Origin: Bacteroidota bacterium
Lineage (GTDB): Bacteria > Bacteroidota > Bacteroidia > Flavobacteriales > Schleiferiaceae
Length of the DNA stretch: 47,981 nt
Assembly: GCA_003023665.1 (NCBI GenBank)
Contig: PXYR01000001.1
Span: 1-47,981, forward strand
Reading direction: 5' to 3'
Part shown: in pieces, positions 24,265 through 31,000 of the stretch
Numbering within the stretch: the first letter of the stretch is position 1
Layout of the letters: every line of letters begins with the position of its first letter
Program-made: the position numbers and the translations under genes
Notes under the pieces: generated by a model
The model's input: only the letters and a program-made list of their open reading frames with translations
Databases searched by the model: none
Told to the model about the DNA's origin: nothing

Positions 24265-25464
24265 ATGCCTTCTATATCTACCAAAGGCCATAACATGCCT
24301 TCAAGCCCTATACGCAAGCTTGTTCCATTTGCAGAACAAGCGGAGCGAAACGGGAATAAAGTATTCTATTTAAACATTGGCCAGCCCGATATACAAACGC
24401 CTCTAGGTGCGCAAAAAGCTATTAAAGAAGCTGACGTTCCTGTTTTAGCCTACAGCCACAGCGCCGGCTTTGAAACTCTTCGCAAAGGACTTTCAGACTA
24501 TTATCACGGTAAAAAATTACCAGTTAGCACGGATGAAATTATCGTTACAACTGGTGGATCAGAAGCACTGCTTTTTACCTTTGGCGCTGCCATGGATGAA
24601 GGTGATGAAATCATTATTCCTGAGCCGTTTTATGCCAACTATAATGGGTTTGCTACTGCAAGTGGTGTGAAAGTTGTCCCAGTGGAGGCATCCATTCAAA
24701 ATGGATTTGCATTGCCTCCTGTTGAGCTGTTTGAACAATCCATTACTCCTAAGACCAAAGGAATTTTAATCTGTAATCCAGGAAATCCAACGGGATACTT
24801 GTATAGTAAAGAGGAACTTGAACAATTAAAATCCATTGTTTTAAAGCATGATTTGTTTCTAATTGCAGATGAAGTCTATCGTGAATTCACTTATGACAAC
24901 GAACAGCACCATAGCATCTTAAGTATGGATGGAATGGAAGATCATGCTATTGTTGTTGACAGTTTCTCCAAAAGATACAGCATGTGTGGTGCTAGAATTG
25001 GTTGCTTGGTTAGTAAGAACAAGGAGTTTATGGCTACAGCAATGAAATTTGCACAAGCGCGTCTTTCACCTCCTACCTATGCCCAAATTGCCAGTGAAGC
25101 AGCATTGAAAACACCTCAGGAATATTTTGACCAAGTGAACGCCGAATACGTGGAACGAAGAAACGTGCTGGTTGAAGGCTTGAATAGTATTGATGGGGTT
25201 TTCTGTCCCATGCCCAAAGGCGCATTTTATGCTGTTGCATCCTTTCCTGTTGAAAGTGCAGAACATTTTGCGCAATGGTTACTTAGTGATTTCAACTACA
25301 AGGGAATGACTTTAATGATGGCACCTGCGGCTGGATTCTATGCCAAGCCTGAACTAGGTGTACAGCAAGCAAGATTGGCTTATGTTCTTAACACAGACGC
25401 GTTAAAGGAATGTATTGCTATATTGAGAGCAGCGTTAGAAGTTTATCCGCACACTACTAGATAA
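24265..25464 (+). CDS. PLP-dependent aminotransferase, class I/II
   Basis: A 399-residue fold-type I aminotransferase of the aspartate aminotransferase family. It has YLNIGQPDIQTP near the N-terminus, VTTGGSEALLF (cofactor phosphate binding), NPGNPTG at 171-177, IADEVYREF (Asp/Tyr contacting PLP), and the Schiff-base Lys236 in SFSKRYSMCGARIG. RLAYVLN near the end provides the substrate-carboxylate Arg. The substrate cannot be fixed from sequence; aspartate, aromatic or alanine-type donors are possible. A TTG immediately precedes the ATG at 24265, and the ATG is preferred. murB follows after 9 bp. Confidence 0.88.
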   Translation: MPSISTKGHNMPSSPIRKLVPFAEQAERNGNKVFYLNIGQPDIQTPLGAQKAIKEADVPVLAYSHSAGFETLRKGLSDYYHGKKLPVSTDEIIVTTGGSEALLFTFGAAMDEGDEIIIPEPFYANYNGFATASGVKVVPVEASIQNGFALPPVELFEQSITPKTKGILICNPGNPTGYLYSKEELEQLKSIVLKHDLFLIADEVYREFTYDNEQHHSILSMDGMEDHAIVVDSFSKRYSMCGARIGCLVSKNKEFMATAMKFAQARLSPPTYAQIASEAALKTPQEYFDQVNAEYVERRNVLVEGLNSIDGVFCPMPKGAFYAVASFPVESAEHFAQWLLSDFNYKGMTLMMAPAAGFYAKPELGVQQARLAYVLNTDALKECIAILRAALEVYPHTTR

Positions 25465-25473
25465 TAAGGAAAG

Positions 25474-26481
25474 GTGATTGTACAAATTAATCAAAGCTTA
25501 GCAAAGCTAAATACCTTTGGAATAGATCAAAAGGCAAGCCGATTAATTTGGGCACATAGTGCGGAAGAAATCGCAAACTACTTAAAGCATCACGGCGCGC
25601 CTGCCCTTGTTCTAGGTGGTGGCTCAAATATGCTACTTACCAACGATGTAGAAGGAGATGTCTTAAAGGTAGACATACATGGACGGGAAGTTGTCTTTGA
25701 AGACAATGACCATGTTCACATCCGTTTTGGTGCAGGTGAAAATTGGCACGAGGTTGTTCTATGGACCCTAATGCAAGGCCTAGGAGGCTTGGAAAATTTA
25801 AGTCTTATACCAGGAAATTGCGGAACTGCACCGGTTCAAAATATTGGTGCTTACGGAGTGGAATTACAGGATGTATTTGTAAGCTGTGAGGGTGTAATGA
25901 TTGACGATAGCTCTCCGTTCAAACTGTCCAAAGAAGAGGCGCGGTTTGGTTATCGAAACAGCATTTTCAAAAATGAATGGAAAGGAAAGGCCGTTATTAC
26001 ACAGGTTGTTTTGAAATTGACTAAAAGAAATCACCGAATTAATGCAGAGTATGGTGCAATAAAGGGTGAACTACAAAAAATGGGTGTTTCCAAACCTACA
26101 CCAAAGCAAATTAGCGATGTTGTTGTTGCAATACGCAAAAGCAAACTTCCCGACCCTTCGCAAATCGGTAATAGCGGTTCTTTTTTTAAAAACCCCGTTG
26201 TATCCACAGAAAAAGCAGAAGAACTTCTAGATAAATATCCCAACATGCCTTCTTATCCTGCAGAAGGCGGCAAAAAGCTGGCGGCAGGTTGGATCATTGA
26301 AAAGTGTGGATGGAAAGGGCATAGAGAAAAAGATGCAGGTGTGCACCAAAATCAAGCGTTAGTTTTGGTCAATTATGGCAACGCCACTGGACGTGAAATC
26401 CACTTGCTTGCTCAAAACATAATGGAAGATGTGTATGCACGTTTTGGAATTCAACTAGAACCTGAAGTAAATCTTATTTAA
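25474..26481 (+). CDS. murB: UDP-N-acetylenolpyruvoylglucosamine reductase
   Basis: MurB reduces the enolpyruvyl group of UDP-GlcNAc-enolpyruvate to UDP-MurNAc, the second step of peptidoglycan precursor synthesis. The 335-residue FAD enzyme has LVLGGGSNML (FAD binding), LSLIPGNCGTAPVQNIGAYGVE, FGYRNSIFK, the proton-donor Ser in GNSGSFFKNP, and the catalytic Glu in LEPEVNLI. Its length and the FGYR segment fit the E. coli-like type I form. The start is GTG at 25474, preceded by AAGGAAAG, one of the few Shine-Dalgarno-like sequences in this window. The stop overlaps the mtaB start (TAATG). Confidence 0.95.
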   Translation: MIVQINQSLAKLNTFGIDQKASRLIWAHSAEEIANYLKHHGAPALVLGGGSNMLLTNDVEGDVLKVDIHGREVVFEDNDHVHIRFGAGENWHEVVLWTLMQGLGGLENLSLIPGNCGTAPVQNIGAYGVELQDVFVSCEGVMIDDSSPFKLSKEEARFGYRNSIFKNEWKGKAVITQVVLKLTKRNHRINAEYGAIKGELQKMGVSKPTPKQISDVVVAIRKSKLPDPSQIGNSGSFFKNPVVSTEKAEELLDKYPNMPSYPAEGGKKLAAGWIIEKCGWKGHREKDAGVHQNQALVLVNYGNATGREIHLLAQNIMEDVYARFGIQLEPEVNLI

Positions 26482-27827
26482 TGCCAAGAGTTGCTTTTCA
26501 TACGCTAGGATGTAAGCTCAATTTTGCAGAGACTTCCACAATCGCGCAAGATTTTAGATCAAACGGCTTTGAAGAAGTTTCATTCAAAGATGCTGCGGAC
26601 GTTTATGTCATTAATACCTGCTCAGTAACTGAAAACGCGGATCGCGAGTGCAGGAATATTGTAGGAAGGGCTTTGCGAGCAAATCCAGAAGGCTTTGTAG
26701 TTATTGTGGGATGCTATGCTCAATTGAAGCCCAAACAAATCATGGAAATGCCCGGCGTAGACTTAGTCTTAGGAGCAACTGAAAAATTCAATGTCACCCA
26801 ATTTCTTGGCGCATTAAAAAAGACAGAGGGTAATGCTCTTGTACACAGTTGTGAAATAGCTGAAGCAGACAGTTTTGTTAGTTCATATAGCGCTGGAGAT
26901 AGAACAAGGGCTTTCCTAAAAGTTCAAGATGGATGTGATTACAAATGCACCTATTGTACCATACCGCTAGCAAGAGGTATTTCAAGAAGCGATACTTTAG
27001 AAAATATCATTCAAAAGGCACAAGAAATAGCAGATAAAGGTATTCGCGAAATTGTACTAACGGGAGTAAATGTTGGAGATTATGGTAAAGGTGAATTTGG
27101 TAATAAGCACCATGAAAATACCTTTTTGGATTTAGTCCAAGCCTTAGATCGTCATGTAGATGTGGACCGTATTCGTATTTCGAGTATTGAACCAAACTTG
27201 TTGCGAAATGAAATCATAGAATTTACCCAAAGTAGCAGCAAATTTGTACCGCACTTCCATATCCCCTTGCAAAGTGGAAGCGACGCAATTCTAAAAAAAA
27301 TGAAGCGTAGATATATGAGCAGTCTATATGCGCAACGCGTGGAAACTATTAAATCTATAAATCCAGATGCATGTATTGGTGTGGATGTCATAGTGGGATT
27401 TCCTGGAGAAACCGAGGAACTATTCCTAGAGACCTACAACTTTATTAATGATCTAGACGTAAGTTATTTACATGTTTTTACCTATAGTGAACGTTCAAAT
27501 ACATTAGCTGCAGAAATGGAAGGCGTTGTGCCTATTCAAGAGCGAAAGCGTCGCAATAAAATGATGCGAATTCTCAGCGAGAAAAAGAAGCGTGCGTTTT
27601 ATGAAAATCAGATTGGTAAAAAACGACCTATTCTATTTGAAGATGAAAATAGAGAAGGATTTATGTACGGATATACAGACAATTATTTGAGGGTGAAGAC
27701 CTACTGGAACCCCGAATTAGCACATAAAACTAAAACTTTTTGTCTTTCAGGTATTTGCGATGATGGTTTTGTTATATTAGAAGAACAAAGCCGCACCGCC
27801 AATGCCACTAATTTTTCTAGAATATAA
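26481..27827 (+). CDS. mtaB: tRNA t6A37 methylthiotransferase MtaB
   Basis: A radical SAM methylthiotransferase that converts t6A37 to ms2t6A37 in tRNAs decoding ANN codons. The 448-residue protein has the UPF0004 N-terminal domain with cluster ligands Cys11 (TLGCKLN), Cys47 (NTCSVT) and Cys78 (VGCYAQ), and the radical SAM triad Cys152, Cys156 and Cys159 in CDYKCTYC. HIPLQSGSDAILKKMKRRY and VGFPGETEELF follow, and a TRAM-like C-terminal domain ends the protein. TLGCKLN, rather than the MiaB-type GCQMN, supports MtaB over MiaB. It begins on the murB stop codon, and its last 26 nt overlap the next gene. Confidence 0.93.
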   Translation: MPRVAFHTLGCKLNFAETSTIAQDFRSNGFEEVSFKDAADVYVINTCSVTENADRECRNIVGRALRANPEGFVVIVGCYAQLKPKQIMEMPGVDLVLGATEKFNVTQFLGALKKTEGNALVHSCEIAEADSFVSSYSAGDRTRAFLKVQDGCDYKCTYCTIPLARGISRSDTLENIIQKAQEIADKGIREIVLTGVNVGDYGKGEFGNKHHENTFLDLVQALDRHVDVDRIRISSIEPNLLRNEIIEFTQSSSKFVPHFHIPLQSGSDAILKKMKRRYMSSLYAQRVETIKSINPDACIGVDVIVGFPGETEELFLETYNFINDLDVSYLHVFTYSERSNTLAAEMEGVVPIQERKRRNKMMRILSEKKKRAFYENQIGKKRPILFEDENREGFMYGYTDNYLRVKTYWNPELAHKTKTFCLSGICDDGFVILEEQSRTANATNFSRI

Positions 27828-28080
27828 TCCGCTCTGTAGCGAGCGAGAGTTTTCCAACTTCTGGCAATTTGTCAGCGAAGGTCAATTGAATGATGGAATC
27901 GTCAACGAAGCACGCCTTTTCAAAATTAGAGAAGGCCTCTTTGTAGGGATGGTTGGATTTGAGCCTCAAAACCGAAATCAAGTCATGGAGGTTTACGGTG
28001 CTACCAATGAAGATGGAAGCAATCTCAAGTCGCTCTGCAAGAGCATCAGACTAAAACATACGGCGAAAGAGTTAGCATGA
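27802..28080 (+). CDS. Unknown protein, 92 residues, coupled to mtaB and suhB
   Basis: Not recognised. A small soluble protein with mixed alpha/beta character: an N-terminal strand LIFLEYNPL, a helix around EFSNFWQFV, strands RLFKIREGLFVGMVGF, and a basic C-terminal helix (SLCKSIRLKHTAKELA). Cys12 and Cys79 are the only cysteines. The ATG lies inside the 3' end of mtaB (26-nt overlap), and the stop overlaps the suhB start by ATGA. This packing, and the absence of other start codons near the N-terminus, argue that it is a real gene. No function is assigned. Confidence 0.68.
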   Translation: MPLIFLEYNPLCSEREFSNFWQFVSEGQLNDGIVNEARLFKIREGLFVGMVGFEPQNRNQVMEVYGATNEDGSNLKSLCKSIRLKHTAKELA

Positions 28081-28874
28081 TTGAACTCAGTGTACTCGCG
28101 CCTCAAGTTGCGGACGTTGCGACACAGGCAGGTGCGTACCTACGAAAAGCTCAAAAGAATTTTGATCGAAACGCAGTAGAATTAAAAAGCTTAAATGCTC
28201 TAGTAAGTCACGCCGATAGATCTGCTGAAAAATTAATAGTTACAAAATTAACTCAACTCCTTCCCGAAGCGGGGTTTCTTACAGAGGAGGGCACGGTCCA
28301 TCAGGATACACAGAAAGAATATTTATGGGTCATTGATCCCTTAGACGGGACAACTAATTTTGTTCATGGTCTCCCTATTTATAGTGTAAGTATAGCCTTA
28401 TTAAAAAATAGAACCCCTGTTTTAGGCATAGTCTATGAGGTAGGTATGAATGAATGTTTTTCCGCCTATAAAGATGGCGGGGCCTTTTTGAACGGGCTAC
28501 CTATTTCCGTGACAAGCACTAAAAATCTTGAGGAATCTTTACTGGCTACCGGGTTTCCATATTATGAATTTTCAAAACTAGAGGGTTTCCAAAATACCCT
28601 TGCCCATTTTTACCAGCATACCAGAGGTGTAAGACGCATTGGAACTGCAGCAGTTGATTTAGCATACACCGCATGCGGCCGTTTTGATGGATATTTTGAA
28701 TACGGATTAAGTCCTTGGGATGTAGCCGCTGGTATAGTCTTAGTCCGCGAAGCAGGAGGTCTAGTGTCTAATTTTGAAAATGAAAAGATCCCTATTGCCT
28801 CAGATAGCATTATTGCTGCGAACAAATCTATTCACCCGCTTGTATATACTACTATAAAGCAACATATACAGTAA
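28077..28874 (+). CDS. suhB: Inositol monophosphatase family protein
   Basis: A 265-residue Mg-dependent, Li-sensitive-type phosphatase fold (IMPase/SuhB/CysQ superfamily). The metal motifs are Glu70/Glu71 in FLTEEGT, WVIDPLDGTTNFVHG with Asp87 and Asp90, and the C-terminal LSPWDVAAG Asp. The substrate could be inositol phosphate, another sugar phosphate, or (for CysQ relatives) PAP; the motif set fits SuhB best. It overlaps the preceding unknown gene by 4 nt (ATGA) and the following hydrolase by 1 nt (TAATG), so it is part of the murB-to-hydrolase run. Confidence 0.9.
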   Translation: MIELSVLAPQVADVATQAGAYLRKAQKNFDRNAVELKSLNALVSHADRSAEKLIVTKLTQLLPEAGFLTEEGTVHQDTQKEYLWVIDPLDGTTNFVHGLPIYSVSIALLKNRTPVLGIVYEVGMNECFSAYKDGGAFLNGLPISVTSTKNLEESLLATGFPYYEFSKLEGFQNTLAHFYQHTRGVRRIGTAAVDLAYTACGRFDGYFEYGLSPWDVAAGIVLVREAGGLVSNFENEKIPIASDSIIAANKSIHPLVYTTIKQHIQ

Positions 28875-29536
28875 TGTCAGAATGTAGAGTTTGGGTACTA
28901 CCAGGAATGGGCGCAGATTCAAGGATTTTTAAGTCATTTAAATTTCCTTGGAACGCTACCTATTTAGAATGGATTGAACCCAAAACAGAGGAATCACTCT
29001 CTGAATACGCAGATCGATTATTGGGAGCCTATCCCATCAAGGAAAATGACTTGATTTTTGGATATAGCTTTGGCGGAATCGTTGCTCAGGATTGGGCTTC
29101 AAGAAATAAGGTCCAACGTGTTGTCTTACTAAACTCCCTGCATTATGAAGCAGATTTAAGACCTGTTTTTAAAAATATAGCGGCCACTGGAATTCTGCGG
29201 TGGGCTCCTCATGGAATGATTCTTTCTTTGATCAAGTTCATGACACGACTCAATACTGAACCATCTAGACAATTAGACTTACTCCTTGAGACTATGGAGC
29301 AATTTGATTGTCAATACTACCGTTGGGTGCTGCGCGCCATATTGCATTGGGAAAGACCTGCACCACTTGCTCCTGTTGACACCATTCTTGGGGAATTAGA
29401 TCCAGTTTTTTCCATTCAAAAGCCGTCTAAAGATCGTTTTTGGATTCTTCAAGGTGCTACCCACTTGAGTTTTACAACGCATAGCTCACAAATTTCAAAT
29501 TTGCTAAAAGAAAAGGTGGACCCAACGCTTGTTTAG
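28874..29536 (+). CDS. Alpha/beta hydrolase
   Basis: A 220-residue alpha/beta-hydrolase fold protein. It has the oxyanion-loop segment VLPGMGADSRIF at residues 8-19, the nucleophile elbow GYSFGG (Ser in LIFGYSFGGIVAQDW, about residue 65), and a C-terminal GATHLSF providing the catalytic His. The acid is probably the Asp in LGELDPVF. It is shorter than most family members, with a small helical cap around residues 95-160. The substrate is unknown. It starts on the suhB stop (TAATG). Its 3' end contains the -33 box of the rfbC promoter. Confidence 0.8.
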   Translation: MSECRVWVLPGMGADSRIFKSFKFPWNATYLEWIEPKTEESLSEYADRLLGAYPIKENDLIFGYSFGGIVAQDWASRNKVQRVVLLNSLHYEADLRPVFKNIAATGILRWAPHGMILSLIKFMTRLNTEPSRQLDLLLETMEQFDCQYYRWVLRAILHWERPAPLAPVDTILGELDPVFSIQKPSKDRFWILQGATHLSFTTHSSQISNLLKEKVDPTLV

Positions 29537-29556
29537 CCCTTATCCTTTTATTTTTG
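29529..29556 (+). promoter_or_regulatory. Promoter of rfbC
   Basis: TTG (29529-29531), 17 nt, then TATTTTTG (29549-29556), exact for TAnnTTTG. The ATG of rfbC follows 4 nt later at 29561, so the transcript would have almost no leader. Confidence 0.5.
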
Positions 29557-29560
29557 GGTT

Positions 29561-30115
29561 ATGAAATTTATTCCTACACCCATACCAGATTTATGTATTG
29601 TTCAGCCAAATGTTTTTGGTGATGAACGCGGCTATTTTTTTGAATCATTCAATAAAAGTCATTTTACCAACGCCGGTATTGAGGCAGAATTTATTCAGGA
29701 TAACGAAAGCTTATCTAGTAGAGGTGTGGTAAGAGGACTGCATTTTCAATCACCCCCTACGGCCCAAGGGAAACTCGTAAGGGTACAAAAGGGTCGTGTT
29801 CTTGACATTGCCCTTGACATTCGTAAAGGATCACCTACTTACGGAGAACATTTTAGTATTGAGCTCAATAGTGTCAATAAAACAATGTTGTGGATACCCC
29901 CCGGTTTTGCACATGGATTTGCAACTTTAGAGGATGATACAGTTTTTTTATACAAATGCACAAACACCTACAGCCCTGAGCATGAAGGGAATATATTATG
30001 GAATGACCCAGCATTGGCCATAGATTGGGGGGTACATCATCCAAAACTGAGCAAAAAAGATGAAGAAGGACCTCTATTAAAAGATTTCAATTCGCCTTTT
30101 ACTTATGAAAAATAG
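29561..30115 (+). CDS. rfbC: dTDP-4-dehydrorhamnose 3,5-epimerase
   Basis: RfbC/RmlC is the third enzyme of dTDP-L-rhamnose synthesis. The 184-residue cupin has FGDERGYFFESFN, QDNESLSSRGVVRGLHFQ with the catalytic His, GRVLDIALDIRKGSPTYG, WIPPGFAHGF, and CTNTYSPEHEG holding the catalytic Tyr, all in the usual order and length. It is an orphan here: rfbA, rfbB and rfbD are not in the window. Its last 11 nt overlap the lytic transglycosylase gene, so the two envelope genes are probably cotranscribed from the promoter at 29529. Confidence 0.95.
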   Translation: MKFIPTPIPDLCIVQPNVFGDERGYFFESFNKSHFTNAGIEAEFIQDNESLSSRGVVRGLHFQSPPTAQGKLVRVQKGRVLDIALDIRKGSPTYGEHFSIELNSVNKTMLWIPPGFAHGFATLEDDTVFLYKCTNTYSPEHEGNILWNDPALAIDWGVHHPKLSKKDEEGPLLKDFNSPFTYEK

Positions 30116-30998
30116 TATTCTCAGCATACTCATCGGCGTAGCATGTACTTTGGTTATTCTAAGCATTACTTCAGCATCAAAAGATCAAACGCATCCCGCA
30201 GAAACTCCTCCGAGCACGGTTAAGCCATTTAAACTTCCTCGTTCCATTAGCATTGCTGGAGAAGAAATGCCATTGAGCAGTTTAGATGTTCAGGAAAGAC
30301 TGGACAGAGAGATATTGGTTAATTCCTATTGGCAAAGTAATAATTTATTGATGCTTAAACGGAGTGATAAATGGTTTCCAGTGATTGAACCAATTCTTCA
30401 GGAAGAGAATATCCCAGACGACTTCAAATATTTAGCACTTATAGAAAGTGGATTGCAAGACATTGTTAGTCCTGCCGGTGCTGCTGGCCCATGGCAAATA
30501 ATGAAATCTACGGGTCGCGAAAAAGGATTGCAGATTGATAATGAAGTTGACGAACGCTATCATATGGAGAAAGCAACAAGGGTTGCTTGTTCGTATCTGA
30601 GTGAAGCCTATGAGCGTTTTGATAATTGGACTTTGGCTGCTGCTTCTTATAACATGGGAATGGCTGGTACAGCAAAACGACTAAACGAGCAGCAGGTGAA
30701 CAACTACTATGACCTTAGGCTAAATAATGAAACAGCACGTTACATTTTTAGAATAGCGGCCGTAAAGCATATTCATGAAAATTTGAATGATTACGGCTAT
30801 ATCTACCACAACAGCGAAGGCTACAAATTGCCGGTATTTGATACCGTTTTAGTAGACGGCCCTGTAGAAAATTGGGTTGATTGGGCTCTAGAACAGCGTA
30901 TAACGTACAAGGAGCTTAGATTATATAACCCCTGGATTCGAGCAGACAAGTTGACCAATAGTTCCAATAACACGTACGCCATACTTGTTGCCAAATAA
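30105..30998 (+). CDS. Lytic transglycosylase (SLT domain)
   Basis: A 297-residue periplasmic murein lytic transglycosylase. Residues 5-24 form an N-terminal signal or anchor helix. The goose-lysozyme-like SLT domain covers about 85-225, with catalytic Glu114 in LALIESGL, then PAGAAGPWQIMKST, and AAASYNMGMAGTAKRL. The family fold resembles MltD, but only a short C-terminal segment (about 240-297, EQRITYKELRLYNPWI) remains where MltD carries LysM repeats; it looks like one degenerate LysM. It cleaves peptidoglycan glycan strands to 1,6-anhydroMurNAc ends. It overlaps rfbC by 11 nt and is followed by uvrA at 2 bp. Confidence 0.88.
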   Translation: MKNSILSILIGVACTLVILSITSASKDQTHPAETPPSTVKPFKLPRSISIAGEEMPLSSLDVQERLDREILVNSYWQSNNLLMLKRSDKWFPVIEPILQEENIPDDFKYLALIESGLQDIVSPAGAAGPWQIMKSTGREKGLQIDNEVDERYHMEKATRVACSYLSEAYERFDNWTLAAASYNMGMAGTAKRLNEQQVNNYYDLRLNNETARYIFRIAAVKHIHENLNDYGYIYHNSEGYKLPVFDTVLVDGPVENWVDWALEQRITYKELRLYNPWIRADKLTNSSNNTYAILVAK

Positions 30999-31000
30999 AC

